Source: Desulforhopalus sp. (GTDB lineage: Bacteria > Desulfobacterota > Desulfobulbia > Desulfobulbales > Desulfocapsaceae). Taken from it: 64,000 nt of DNA. Every line of letters begins with the position of its first letter. Within the stretch, counting starts at the first letter, position 1. The notes beneath the pieces were generated by a model. It was not told where the DNA came from and made no database searches. It saw only the letters and a list, made by a program, of their open reading frames with translations. This document shows positions 35,400 to 44,769 of the stretch, one piece after another. A program made the translations under genes and the position numbers. The DNA is taken from NCBI GenBank assembly GCA_023231425.1, contig JALNVI010000007.1:1-64000 (forward strand), read 5' to 3'.

Positions 35400-35624
35400 G
35401 AGTTATGACTGGCAAACTGACAGGTGCGAGTCATTACCCAACACTATTCCTTTATCTCCGGCACCACTGGCAGCAAGCATAACATTGCCTGGTCACCGAT
35501 AGAAATATTCAAGGAATGGCGAACAGTTAAATCTTGTCCCAGGATTATACCGCGTCCTGTTTTTTTTAAGACGGCGATAGAAAGCTCGCCGCAGGACACT
35601 CCAAAGCCCCACATACAAAACTGC
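35400..35624 (-). pseudogene. Decayed hexapeptide-repeat acyltransferase fragment
   Basis: Just after asnB on the minus strand, three frames join into the start of a left-handed beta-helix acetyltransferase: LRRAFYRRLKK, then TGRGIILGQDLTVRHSLNIS with IGDQAM, then SGAGDKGIVLGNDSHL. The first break lies at a run of eight A residues (T run at 35560-35569). The gene is truncated towards the IS66 and repeat remnants. Position suggests it was once part of the asnB-epimerase-GT4 polysaccharide cluster. Confidence 0.6.
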
Positions 35625-35625
35625 C

Positions 35626-37491
35626 TCAGGCGAAGAAACGATTGTGCCATACGGCAACATTCATCAACGCCCACAGGATATGATTATGATTGGCTTTCCC
35701 TGCACAGTGCTCCTCAATCAGCCTGTTCACATAAGCACCATTAAGATCTTCCCGGATTACTCTAGAATCGTTGAGTAAAGAGATCATATAATCCTTCAGT
35801 TCTCCTCGCAGCAGATGCTTCACGGGCAAACTGTACCCCTGTTTTCCCCTATGGACAATTTCATCAGGCAGCAGCCCCTGCAAAGCAGCACGAAAGATAT
35901 GCTTAGTCTCCATCCCCTTAAGTTTCCAGCTTCCCGGCAGAGATGCCAGGAACTCGACAAGGACATGATCCAGCAACGGCACACGAATCTCCAGGGAACT
36001 CGCCATCGACATGCGATCTACCTTCATCAAAACCGAATCTGCCATCATATATCTCATATCAAGATATATCTGACGGTTGATTTCATCTCCCCCATCACAA
36101 CGATCATTATATTCCTTCACCAAACGAAAAGGATCCATTGTCATTCGGGCAGCAGTTGCATCTGTAAAAAGCTGTCTTTCAATATCACGAGTCAAAAAAT
36201 ACTGCCAGCGAAGATGCTTTCCGGCGGAGTCAAGATTGGCACCATCAACAAAGCGCTTCAACATATTGATAGCACCCTTCTTCTGTTGCTGATCGGGCAA
36301 AACTCCCATCGCCCGCCCAATAAGATGCTTGCGGATTCCAGCAGGGAGCAAATGAAAATAGCGATCAACCCGTGCCGCCTTAAAACGATCGTACCCTGCA
36401 AGACTTTCATCTGCCCCTTCTCCTGACAAACAAACAGTGACATGTTCTTTTGCCTGTTTGCAAAGGAGATAAAGAGGAATCGTTGAAAGATCAGTCATAG
36501 GCTCATCAAGATGCCAGAGTGTCTGTTCCACATATTCAGGTTTAAGGCTATCAAGCATAAGAACATGATGCTCTGTATCACAATGCTCAGCAACAATTTT
36601 CGCATAATCAAGCTCACTATAGGATTTATCCTCATAACCTATAGTAAAGGTGCGTAACGGTCCACTGATATGCCGCCTCATGAGAGCAACAATACACGAG
36701 GAATCAAGCCCTCCGGAAAGAAATACACCGAGGGGAACATCACTTACCAAATGACTTTTTACCACAAAGTCAAGCTGAAAACGAAATTCCTCAACGGCCT
36801 CATCAAAACTCAGGGTATTCTCTCCCGGATGGAACTGAAGGTCCCAATACCGCTGAATCTTTATTTCTCCTTTTTCATAAACAAGAGAACAACCAGCAGG
36901 GAGTTTGTTAATTCCTGCAAACATTGTTTCAGGAGAAGGAACAAATTCAAAACCGAGATAGTCGTAAAGCGCCTGGTAGTTAACCCGACGCTCAACCCTG
37001 GAACTTTCCAATAAAGTCTTTATCTCTGAACCAAAAAGGAAATGCCCTTTCTGGAAACTGTAATACAGAGGTTTGATGCCAATACGGTCACGGGCAAGAA
37101 AAAGGCGCTTTCTGGGAACATCCCAAATGGCCAGTGCAAACATTCCCCGTAATTTTTCAAGAACCCCATCACCCCATTTTTCGTAACCGTGGACAATGAC
37201 CTCAGAATCGGTATTACTGTGAAAGACATATCCGTCCTGCTCCAGATCATGCCGTAATTCTCGAAAATTATATATTTCACCATTAAAAACAAGAACAACA
37301 GAACCATCATCGTTGAACATCGGCTGGTTCCCGTTCTCGCTGAGATCAATAATGGAAAGCCGCCGAAACGCAAGACTCATTTCATCACTGACATAAACTC
37401 CTTCCTGATTTGGCCCACGATGGACAATCTGTGCTGCCATTTTTCTGGCCAGCATTTCATCATTCCAGTTGAACCCACAGATTCCACACAT
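35626..37491 (-). CDS. asnB: Asparagine synthase (glutamine-hydrolysing), AsnB type
   Basis: The enzyme amidates aspartate, or a carboxylated sugar in polysaccharide clusters, using glutamine. The 621-residue product has the N-terminal glutaminase domain with the catalytic Cys2 (MCGICGFNW) and RLSIIDLSENGNQP, and a C-terminal ATP-pyrophosphatase domain with LSGGLDSSC near residue 260. Other conserved blocks are GEGADESLAGYDR and DRMSMASSLEIRVPLLDH. The ATG at 37491 follows GAAGGGG. It is the third gene of a co-directional set with the GT4 and epimerase genes, so a role in decorating a surface glycan is as likely as asparagine supply. Confidence 0.9.
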   Translation of the reverse strand: MCGICGFNWNDEMLARKMAAQIVHRGPNQEGVYVSDEMSLAFRRLSIIDLSENGNQPMFNDDGSVVLVFNGEIYNFRELRHDLEQDGYVFHSNTDSEVIVHGYEKWGDGVLEKLRGMFALAIWDVPRKRLFLARDRIGIKPLYYSFQKGHFLFGSEIKTLLESSRVERRVNYQALYDYLGFEFVPSPETMFAGINKLPAGCSLVYEKGEIKIQRYWDLQFHPGENTLSFDEAVEEFRFQLDFVVKSHLVSDVPLGVFLSGGLDSSCIVALMRRHISGPLRTFTIGYEDKSYSELDYAKIVAEHCDTEHHVLMLDSLKPEYVEQTLWHLDEPMTDLSTIPLYLLCKQAKEHVTVCLSGEGADESLAGYDRFKAARVDRYFHLLPAGIRKHLIGRAMGVLPDQQQKKGAINMLKRFVDGANLDSAGKHLRWQYFLTRDIERQLFTDATAARMTMDPFRLVKEYNDRCDGGDEINRQIYLDMRYMMADSVLMKVDRMSMASSLEIRVPLLDHVLVEFLASLPGSWKLKGMETKHIFRAALQGLLPDEIVHRGKQGYSLPVKHLLRGELKDYMISLLNDSRVIREDLNGAYVNRLIEEHCAGKANHNHILWALMNVAVWHNRFFA

Positions 37492-37568
37492 ACCCCTTCA
37501 CCCACTTTTTATAATCAAAAATGCACTTCACTCCAAATGATCACACAGTATAAAGCACACCAATCCCA

Positions 37569-38561
37569 TTATCTTTTATGAAGGTAGCCTTCCTGAATAT
37601 ACCACTCACCGGTACGCTTAAGCCCTTCATCAAGTCCCACCCTGGGAGCATAGCCAAGATCACGTTTCGCCTTGCTGATATCAAAAGCCCGATTCTGACG
37701 AAACCAGTCAACACGTCTAGGAAAAATCGGCGGTGTAATCTTCAGAGGCTTACATATCTTCTCACAAATATGACCTGCGATTATCAGCGGCAAAAGAGGG
37801 TAGTGAGAAATCTTAACGTCCACCCCAAGGGCTGTTGCAGTACGAGAAACCAGATCGTTGAGTTCAACATACTCTTCATCGGCAATCAAATATTCCTCAC
37901 CAGCCCCTTTCCCTGGCTCCATAGCAAGCATAAATGCGTCAACAAGATTATCAATATAGAGAGGATGATAAAACGTTTTCCCGGAACCAAACATAGGAAA
38001 AAAGCCTTTATTAACCCGGCGAAAGATCATCGCAAACCTCTCCGGATCTCCAGGGCCATAAATGGCAGCGGGACGGATAATAATAGTCTCCATTCCCTTA
38101 GAGAGATATTCCTTGACTTTCGGTTCGGCCTCATACTTCGTTCGTTGATAATAATCCCCCGGGGCAATGGGTGAATCCTCTCCACCAGGCGGATTTTCGA
38201 CATTGCCATGGACCCCACAAGTCGAGCAATAGACGAACTTTTTAACACCAACCTTAAAAGCCTCCTCCAGTACAATCTCCGTACCGTGGATATTCACCTC
38301 ATCATAGTGCTCATTCGGCACATCCAGCTCACGGAAAGCTGCGGCAAGATGTTGTACAATATCAATCCCTTGCATGCAGTCTGCAACCACACTACGGTCC
38401 GTAACACTACCAATAACAACCTTTGCGCCCCATTCGCGAAGCTCATCAGTCTTCAGCCCCTCCTGATAATCAAGACTAACCACTTCATGCCCTTCATCAA
38501 GAAGACGTTTTACCAGAGCCTTCCCTGTAAAACCGGTTCCACCTGTCACAAGAATATTCAT
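37569..38561 (-). CDS. NAD-dependent epimerase/dehydratase
   Basis: This is a short-chain dehydrogenase of the extended type, acting on a nucleotide sugar or a related alcohol. The 330-residue product starts MNILVTGGTGFTG (NAD-binding GxxGxxG) and has the active-site Ser in YCSTCGVHG and the YxxxK pair in YYQRTKYEAE. RPAAIYGPGDPERF and the C-terminal RRVDWFRQNRAFDISKAKRDLGY follow the family. The ATG at 38561 is chosen because GGAGAG precedes it and the Rossmann fold starts there; the open frame extends to 38630. The substrate cannot be told from sequence. Confidence 0.88.
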   Translation of the reverse strand: MNILVTGGTGFTGKALVKRLLDEGHEVVSLDYQEGLKTDELREWGAKVVIGSVTDRSVVADCMQGIDIVQHLAAAFRELDVPNEHYDEVNIHGTEIVLEEAFKVGVKKFVYCSTCGVHGNVENPPGGEDSPIAPGDYYQRTKYEAEPKVKEYLSKGMETIIIRPAAIYGPGDPERFAMIFRRVNKGFFPMFGSGKTFYHPLYIDNLVDAFMLAMEPGKGAGEEYLIADEEYVELNDLVSRTATALGVDVKISHYPLLPLIIAGHICEKICKPLKITPPIFPRRVDWFRQNRAFDISKAKRDLGYAPRVGLDEGLKRTGEWYIQEGYLHKR

Positions 38562-38727
38562 ATCTCTCCAATGTTCCATGAGTCTGTCAGATTTTGACCA
38601 TTTTCCCATCTTGGCGTTATTCCCAGACAATCGATACTCGCGATATCAGCTATATGCGTGTACTCAATTTTTTAAAACCGCCTCAATATAAAAAGGAAAA
38701 CTTATTATCCGACAGGCTCCTGGTAAA

Positions 38728-39900
38728 CTACTGTATTTTGTATATCTCCAAAAGGATCTTACCAGCATGAGTTACAGAATAGAAATCTGCAACTCTCGTC
38801 TGTGCCTTTACGCCTATCTCATGCCATCGTTCTCGGTTGATAAACGCCAGCTCCATCGCCTGCGCCAGACCATGCGGTGAAATATCCGCCGCATAAAAAC
38901 AGTTTTCTTCAAGCAACTGTCTATTGTTCAACAATTCAAAACAGACCACAGGCAAACCAGTTGCCATATAGTGAAGAATCTTTCCACTCGCCTCACCCGA
39001 ACCAGAGTTCTTAGGATCGACAGCGATATCTGCCACCGCTAACCATTCCGCCAATTGCAGATAAGAAACCTCTCCAAGAATAAGGACAATCTGCTCCAAC
39101 CCTCTACTCTTTACCTCTTTTTGCAACCATTCAACAGGATACCCCAAAAAAACAAAGAACCATTCAGGATGAATGGTTGCAATTTCCTCCACTGCCGCTA
39201 AAAGGATATCAACTCCTTTACCAACAAGAAGTGACCCTGTGTAAATTACCACGTCTCTTTCTTGAGGAACACCCTTTTCTTGTCGCATAATATCTTTCTC
39301 TCTTATCTGAAAGAAAGTATCAGGAACTACATCCGCCAGAAGAGTAACTTTTTCTGCAGCCATACCACATCTGGAAAGCAGGAAATCATGACTTGCAGGG
39401 GATGAACAAACAATACCATCCGGGAGACGGCAGATAAGATACTCCACCCCATAAAAAAAACGCAATAATAATGGAAAGTGACGGAAATAACCGTACGCTT
39501 CAAGCTCACCAGAAAGACTTCCCTGTACATCCATCACAACCTGCATCTTACGCCAGAAAAGAATGCGACTGACAATCCAGCCAATTCCGCCTCCCTCATG
39601 AAGATGGCCATGAAGAACTGTCGGACACTCTTTAAATGCCGTTTTCAGCACCAGAAAAAACAGAAAGAAATCAGCAATAATACGGTATGGAGAAAACCCT
39701 GCGCTTGTCTTTGTATAACCAGGAATAGGAAAAATTCGACGAACATCAACGCCTTCGACATCTCCACCAAGGCCATAAGTACAGACAATCACTCGTAAAC
39801 CGTTTTTTTGCAGGCTCCGCACCTCATTGAGAATACGAATATGGCAACCACGATTGGCAAAAAATGGGGTAGGAGCGATATGTAAAATAGGTTGAGACAT
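38728..39900 (-). CDS. Glycosyltransferase family 4
   Basis: This is a retaining GT-B glycosyltransferase of 390 residues. The N-terminal half has HIAPTPFFANRGCHIRILNE and HGHLHEGGGIGWIVS; the C-terminal half has YTGSLLVGKGVDILLAAV and the donor-binding region DPKNSGSGEASGKILHYMATGLPVV, with the conserved Glu in the latter. It probably adds a sugar to a lipid-linked glycan together with the epimerase and asnB downstream. Donor and acceptor are unknown. Codon use is more AT-rich than in the flanking housekeeping genes. Confidence 0.88.
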   Translation of the reverse strand: MSQPILHIAPTPFFANRGCHIRILNEVRSLQKNGLRVIVCTYGLGGDVEGVDVRRIFPIPGYTKTSAGFSPYRIIADFFLFFLVLKTAFKECPTVLHGHLHEGGGIGWIVSRILFWRKMQVVMDVQGSLSGELEAYGYFRHFPLLLRFFYGVEYLICRLPDGIVCSSPASHDFLLSRCGMAAEKVTLLADVVPDTFFQIREKDIMRQEKGVPQERDVVIYTGSLLVGKGVDILLAAVEEIATIHPEWFFVFLGYPVEWLQKEVKSRGLEQIVLILGEVSYLQLAEWLAVADIAVDPKNSGSGEASGKILHYMATGLPVVCFELLNNRQLLEENCFYAADISPHGLAQAMELAFINRERWHEIGVKAQTRVADFYSVTHAGKILLEIYKIQ

Positions 39901-40018
39901 AGCGGTATATGCAACAAAAAATGTAACTCTTCAGCTTAAATTATTTGTATCCTGTTCAAAATAGTTCTGGGCAGGGTTTTGGATAAAATTTTCAGGAATC
40001 AGCCGAGATGCCGATCAA

Positions 40019-40063
40019 AGCAATACAAGCCAGACAAAACAGCTTTGCCTGGCTTGTATTGCT
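40019..40063. repeat. 15-bp perfect hairpin without T-tract
   Basis: AGCAATACAAGCCAG (40019-40033) and CTGGCTTGTATTGCT (40049-40063) are exact complements around a 15-base loop. It lies between the glpD-like gene and the GT4 gene. The flanks lack a run of T on either strand, so it is a poor intrinsic terminator; it could be an mRNA-stability or processing hairpin. Confidence 0.6.
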
Positions 40064-40119
40064 GGCCCGCATTCATAGAACCGATCGTGCTGAATAGCTA
40101 CCAAAAAATTATCACTTTT

Positions 40120-41799
40120 TCAATGAAAAATAAGCTGATAATGTCGTTCCACAATATCAAGCTGTTCTTTCTTCTCATCCTCTGTCCAGCTCAATGCCAT
40201 CTGCATTATGCCAGCCACACCCTCCAGCACATCCCGGCCAGGATAGCCGACAGAACCAAGGCCAGTACGAGCAAAGACAACATCCTCCAAAGTACAGGCC
40301 ATCTCTTTTTCTACTGCCCATAAAATCTCTCCAGCAACACAGCCTCTTCCTTCACAAACCCTGTCAAGAGCTCCTTCTTTTTCCCGCATCCAGGCAATGG
40401 CCTCATCCAGTTCAGAGCCAAAAGTTCGAACCAGATGAGTAATAACATTTTGATCAAAAAGATGTGCATAACGTTGTCTGGCTGATTCTTGAAAACCTGC
40501 AAAATCAGAAATTTTCCCGCCAACCAATGGAGTAAAAGATGTTTGACTCTTCTCCTCACAGCCAAATCTGGAGGCAATCATATCCACCGCCTGTTCAGCA
40601 ACAGCTCTCGCTGTAGTGTACTTTGCACCCAGGACAGAAACAATACCTCCGACACCATCTTTTGCAGCATGATCAACGAGTTGATACGTTCCATGCCCTT
40701 GATATGTATCCGTTTTTATCTCATCGCTCAGCAAGGGGTAGAGCCCCGAAAAAGCATAGTAGACATCTTTACGCTCAAGCCCAATCCCTGGAACGATCTC
40801 ATTTATATCGGCAAGGAAGTCGACAATATCTTTTTCAGTAACACAAACCTCATCCGGTGTCCCCTCAAACGGGACGTTTGTCGTTCCAATCAGTGATCTC
40901 CCTCTCCAGGGAATGATAAAGATATGACGCCCCCCCCTTGTTACTACTCCTTCTGTTTTCCTGCTACTGCTCAGCGCGAGAGCATATTTCCCTTCCAGCT
41001 GGCGAGTAACAAGATGCACTCCCTTGGAAAAACCAGTAGTCTCCTTATACAGCTTTATCCCGGGAACCCTTCGATTAAGTGCCGGCAAAAAAGGACCGGC
41101 AGCATTTGCAGTCATCCGGGCACGAACGGAAAATTTTTCCCCACTCAAGGTGTCAACACAAGAAGCACCAACCACACGCCCTTCTTCAAAGAAAAAATCT
41201 TCCGCCATACAATAATTGGCAACAACAGCTCCCCTGGCAGCAGCAGACTTCACAACCTGCAGTGTCATCCGCTCAGAGTTCGTCATATGCACTTCATAAA
41301 GAGTGTGCCCTCCATTTATTCTACTAATATTACGCAGAATACTCGCCATTGAAAGAACTGTACTTTTTCCCAAGAGACGACCAAAAGGAACCTTCTTGGA
41401 ACAATCCTCTATTTGTGAATTAAGGCAAGAACAGAGGAGACGATAAAGCCACATTCCAGTACAGAGTGCTGTGCGTCCTTTCATAAAACTCCCCTGGTAT
41501 GTGGGAATAATAAAAGGAACAGTCGTCGTCAGCTGAGGAGCAATTATCTGAAAGAAAGTTCGCTCCCGAGCCGACTCCCTCACCTTATTAAGCTGCAGCT
41601 GCTGCAGATAACGAACCCCGCCATGGAGAAGTTTAGAAGAAGCAGAAGATGTCGCCATACCAAAATCTCCCTTTTCAATCAGTGCTGTCTTTATCCCGCG
41701 CAATGCTGCATCATAGGCCAGAAAGGCTCCTGTGATCCCCCCGCCAATAACAAGAAGATCAAACTCTTTTTCCGCCAGACATTTGAGATCTCGTCTCAT
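40120..41799 (-). CDS. glpD: FAD-dependent glycerol-3-phosphate dehydrogenase (GlpD/GlpA family)
   Basis: The enzyme oxidises glycerol-3-phosphate to dihydroxyacetone phosphate, feeding electrons to the quinone pool. The 559-residue product has the FAD Rossmann motif LLVIGGGITGAFLAYDAALRG, the family signature SSASSKLLHGGVRYLQQ, and IPWRGRSLIGTTNVPFEGTP and GLYPLLSDE in the DAO domain. The C-terminal cap (TFGSELDEAIAWMREKEGALD) is present. E. coli GlpD is 501 residues. It is placed beside polysaccharide genes, with no glpK or glpF in view, so it may instead serve lipid or glycan precursor metabolism. Confidence 0.9.
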   Translation of the reverse strand: MRRDLKCLAEKEFDLLVIGGGITGAFLAYDAALRGIKTALIEKGDFGMATSSASSKLLHGGVRYLQQLQLNKVRESARERTFFQIIAPQLTTTVPFIIPTYQGSFMKGRTALCTGMWLYRLLCSCLNSQIEDCSKKVPFGRLLGKSTVLSMASILRNISRINGGHTLYEVHMTNSERMTLQVVKSAAARGAVVANYCMAEDFFFEEGRVVGASCVDTLSGEKFSVRARMTANAAGPFLPALNRRVPGIKLYKETTGFSKGVHLVTRQLEGKYALALSSSRKTEGVVTRGGRHIFIIPWRGRSLIGTTNVPFEGTPDEVCVTEKDIVDFLADINEIVPGIGLERKDVYYAFSGLYPLLSDEIKTDTYQGHGTYQLVDHAAKDGVGGIVSVLGAKYTTARAVAEQAVDMIASRFGCEEKSQTSFTPLVGGKISDFAGFQESARQRYAHLFDQNVITHLVRTFGSELDEAIAWMREKEGALDRVCEGRGCVAGEILWAVEKEMACTLEDVVFARTGLGSVGYPGRDVLEGVAGIMQMALSWTEDEKKEQLDIVERHYQLIFH

Positions 41800-42038
41800 T
41801 TCCCTTCTTCTCCTTTTTCGAACAGTAGAACAAACGCTAAACCCTTCTGAGTGAAGTTTTTATTACTTATGCTCAAAGCCCAAATAAAATGGTATTTTAT
41901 ATTACTTTCTCAGTTTTCAGAATTCAAATATCGTATAAAAAAATGATAGCACATCTTTTACACCACAAATAATTCCAATCAAAAAATCCTCATTGCACAA
42001 TATTATTCCCGGAAAAAGCTGCAGAGCTAGACTTATAT

Positions 42039-42122
42039 TCAAGAACGAAGTGCAACATTCACATCACTCCAAAAGACCTCGAATGGAGTTCTAAATCCAA
42101 GTCTTTTCCTCCAAGTCTTACA
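42039..42122 (-). pseudogene. 3' end of an IS30-family transposase
   Basis: On the minus strand, 42122 to 42039 reads CKTWRKRLGFRTPFEVFWSD then VNVALRS and a stop. KRLGFRTPxEVF...VALRS is the canonical C-terminus of IS30 transposases. No other part of this copy remains upstream. Confidence 0.75.
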
Positions 42123-42328
42123 GCTGACCTTGTTTGAACGTCGATCGCTATCTGACTTGCTACGACCGTCTGTCAAAGTCAGGCAACAAGCGATATCTCC
42201 GCAATTTTTGTTGTGGGATCAGCGATGAGACAGCAGTGATTTCTCATGCTGCATTTAGCCATATTCCTCTGGCCGCATGAAGTAACACGCAGGTACTGCA
42301 GAGACAGCTGCGCGTTGAACAGGTACAA

Positions 42329-42357
42329 AAAAGCCCGGTTTTGAAAACCGGGCTTTT
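42329..42357 (-). terminator. Rho-independent terminator of the outer-membrane protein gene
   Basis: AAAAGCCCGGTTTT (42329-42342) and AAAACCGGGCTTTT (42344-42357) are exact complements around one base. On the minus strand the hairpin is followed by a T-run. Confidence 0.9.
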
Positions 42358-42417
42358 CAAAAACAGTTAGAAAAAAATTGTCTAAAACAAACTCACGCCC
42401 CGGACAATTGTCCTCCG

Positions 42418-43422
42418 TTAGAACTGGTACGCAATCCCAAGGCGGAAGGCAATGTTATCCATTGGGAAGTGTCCTGTCTGGGCTGCGTACTGCACACCGT
42501 TTATGTAGCCGTCAAATTCAGCATCAACATCTGCAGAAACATACTGCAGAGACAAATTGAGCATCCAGTGTTCCACAAATTCCCACTCTGCCCCGGCAGT
42601 AAGTAAAAGAGCAGTAACATCGTCCACATTCATGTATCTGTAGGCACCACTACTCGCAGTGTACGCCCAGGTGGATGTTGCATCAAAATCGCCGGAGAAG
42701 AAACCAGCTCCCACACCAATAAACGGAGTAACCGGTGTTTCATTTTTATACCGCCCAATCACACTTATGGTGGGTCCTGCGAGCGAAACATTCCCATCAG
42801 TTTTAATGGCCATGGTATATCCGTTGGTGGCTACGGTTTCGGCCTCCATCTGATCATAGGCAAACTCAACCCCGACGTAATCATTGAAAAAATAGGTGAG
42901 ATAAAATTGGAGCGGCACAAGATCCTGATCTTCGTCAAGAGCATAGATCGTGCCGAGGTACGTTCCAGTACCATATGTCCCTCCCTTGTGGCCGGAATCA
43001 TCATCGGTCAGTGTCCGGTATACAGATCGTGTTCCTATCTGCAGATGCCCACGAATAAAGTCAGGGATGACAGAGGAATTTTCCTCGGCAGGTTCACTCA
43101 CTTCTGCAGCAACGTTTTCAGCAGCAGCGGTTTTCTCTTCTACCTGTGAAGCAGGAGTTTCCACCTCAATGGCAATTTCCTCCGCCACGACTTCGGCCTT
43201 GTTTGCTGTTTTATCTCCTGCAGCTGTCACGGCGGTGGCCGTATCAGCAGCAGGAATCTCATCGTCTTGAACTGTGGCTCCACTGACGACTGCTTCTGAA
43301 TCTGCGGCAACAATTGAGGAGACGTCTTCTTCGGCACCTGCAAGAGACGGAAGGACTGCACATAAAAAGAGTGTGCCAAGTGTCATTACATGCAACACTT
43401 TGCTGCTGTATACATTTTGCAT
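42418..43422 (-). CDS. Outer-membrane beta-barrel protein (OmpW-like) with Ala/Glu-rich linker
   Basis: The 334-residue product begins with a signal peptide (VMTLGTLFLCAVLPSLAGAEE), then about 100 residues very rich in Ala, Glu, Val and Thr with no predicted fold. A barrel of about 200 residues follows, with alternating strands (HLQIGTRSVYRTL, LQFYLTYFFNDYVGVEFAYD, PFIGVGAGFFSGDF) and a C-terminal GIAYQF ending in Phe, the outer-membrane insertion signal. Strand patterns resemble OmpW-type proteins. AGGATG precedes the ATG. Function is not predictable; the linker could bind peptidoglycan or span the periplasm. Confidence 0.82.
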   Translation of the reverse strand: MQNVYSSKVLHVMTLGTLFLCAVLPSLAGAEEDVSSIVAADSEAVVSGATVQDDEIPAADTATAVTAAGDKTANKAEVVAEEIAIEVETPASQVEEKTAAAENVAAEVSEPAEENSSVIPDFIRGHLQIGTRSVYRTLTDDDSGHKGGTYGTGTYLGTIYALDEDQDLVPLQFYLTYFFNDYVGVEFAYDQMEAETVATNGYTMAIKTDGNVSLAGPTISVIGRYKNETPVTPFIGVGAGFFSGDFDATSTWAYTASSGAYRYMNVDDVTALLLTAGAEWEFVEHWMLNLSLQYVSADVDAEFDGYINGVQYAAQTGHFPMDNIAFRLGIAYQF

Positions 43423-43811
43423 TGAATCATCCTGTCAGTAATAAATGAGGGGCCTGAAGCAAAAGTGGTGCGGATCACACGCTTCGCTGTTGCCCGAACG
43501 TACCTTTTCCACAAAATATCTCCCGTAGAAAAGAACAAATATCTTAACCCTCCCCCCGCTTCAGCAATCCTTGAAAGACTCTTTCAGGAATGCGCACCAG
43601 GCCCGACAGGTCTGTCCAGGAAAAGAGCAAAACCTACATAATGCTCCACTTTTACCATATATTATACGGTTGAACAATATTCATTCGGCACATTTCCCTT
43701 GAAGGCCCCCCGACAGGCTGTTATATAAACGAAATTTACTGATAAACAGCTCTATTATCCGTTGCAAAACTCTGCCATTTTTTTTTCACCACACTTTACA
43801 TTATCGTAATC
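43423..43811. other. Divergent intergenic region, 389 bp, no gene seen
   Basis: The region separates the outer-membrane protein gene (minus) from the UbiA-like gene (plus) and must hold promoters for both. I saw only a small hairpin-like TTGAAAG/CTTTCAG around 43573 and no open frame worth calling. Confidence 0.4.
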
Positions 43812-44752
43812 ATGCCCACCAACATTAAACCTTATATTCAGATTGCCCGTTTTGATCACTGGTTCAAAAACGTTTTCATGCTGCCAGGGGTTATCCTCGC
43901 CTTTTATGCTGTTCCCCAGCTTTTCGGGGTCACAGCCCTGTGTCAATTATTGCTCGCGTTGCTGGCAACCGGCTTCGTTGCCTCAAGCAACTACGTTATC
44001 AATGAGCTTCTGGATGCACCTTTTGATGCATTCCATCCGATGAAAAAATTTCGCCCAATTCCATCCGGTGAAATCAACAAGAGCCTCGTTTATTGCGAAT
44101 GGATTCTACTCGCAGTTATCGGACTCGCCCTTGCAGCCAGCCTCGGCAGCACCTTTTTTCTGGTAGCTCTCTCTCTCTGGATCATGGGGTGTATTTATAA
44201 CATTCCGCCCTTCCGCAGCAAGGACAAGCCATATCTTGATGTCCTCAGCGAATCCGTCAACAACCCCATCCGTCTCCTGCTCGGCTGGTACGCCACCGGC
44301 ATAGCCATCTGCCCGCCCCTCTCCCTGCTGCTCGCTTACTGGATGATCGGGGCTTTTTTCATGGCAGTGAAACGCTTTGCCGAATACCGCAAAATCAATG
44401 ATCCGGAGCGAGCTGCAAATTACCGCCAATCCTTTATTTATTACAATGAACCACGCCTGCTCACCAGCATTCTCTATTACGCCGTGACCTTCGGTCTCTT
44501 CTTTGGCATTTTTCTGATCCGCTACAAGATGGAACTGATCCTTTCCGCCCCCCCTCATTGCCGGCTTCATGGCCTGGTACCTGCAACTCGGTTTTCTCGA
44601 AGACAGCCCGGCGCAATACCCCGAGCGACTCTACAGAGAACGCACCTTCACTCTCTACTGCCTGCTCTGCAGCTGCACCATGCTGCTCCATGCTGCTCCT
44701 CCTGTTCACCGATATTCCAGCAATGCACACCTTTTTTCAATCCTCTTTTTAA
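43812..44752 (+). CDS. UbiA-family prenyltransferase, C-terminus broken by two frameshifts
   Basis: This is an integral-membrane transferase acting on a polyprenyl chain. Residues 1-245 are intact and show the motif NELLDAPFDAFHPMKKFRP (NxxxDxxxD) and a second Asp region PYLDVLSE. These resemble decaprenyl-phosphate phosphoribosyltransferases, so a polyprenyl-phosphate sugar precursor is a reasonable guess. After LSAP the frame is lost at a run of seven C (44548-44554). Six C would restore LIAGFMAWYLQLGFLEDSP. A second break is a tandem duplication of the ten bases CCATGCTGCT (44678-44687 and 44688-44697); removing one copy restores LLLLFTDIPAMHTFFQSSF and the TAA at 44750-44752. As written, the frame runs on to 44804 with a nonsense tail. 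Confidence 0.8.
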
Positions 44753-44769
44753 AGGCATAAAGGATAATT

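Larger units (their letters stand above)
41800..42417. other. Long intergenic region with insertion-sequence debris
   Basis: These 618 bases lie between the glpD-like gene and the outer-membrane protein gene. The section 41860-42000 is strongly AT-rich, and 42039-42122 is an IS30 fragment. The section 42123-42310 contains an open stretch (VDRYLTCYDRLSKSGNKRYL) that I could not assign. The terminator at 42329-42357 closes it. Confidence 0.5.

Noticed and set aside
42123..42310. Possible second transposase piece (VDRYLTCYDRLSKSGNKRY)
   Set aside because: I looked for similarity to IS110-type C-termini and found the match unconvincing; left unassigned.
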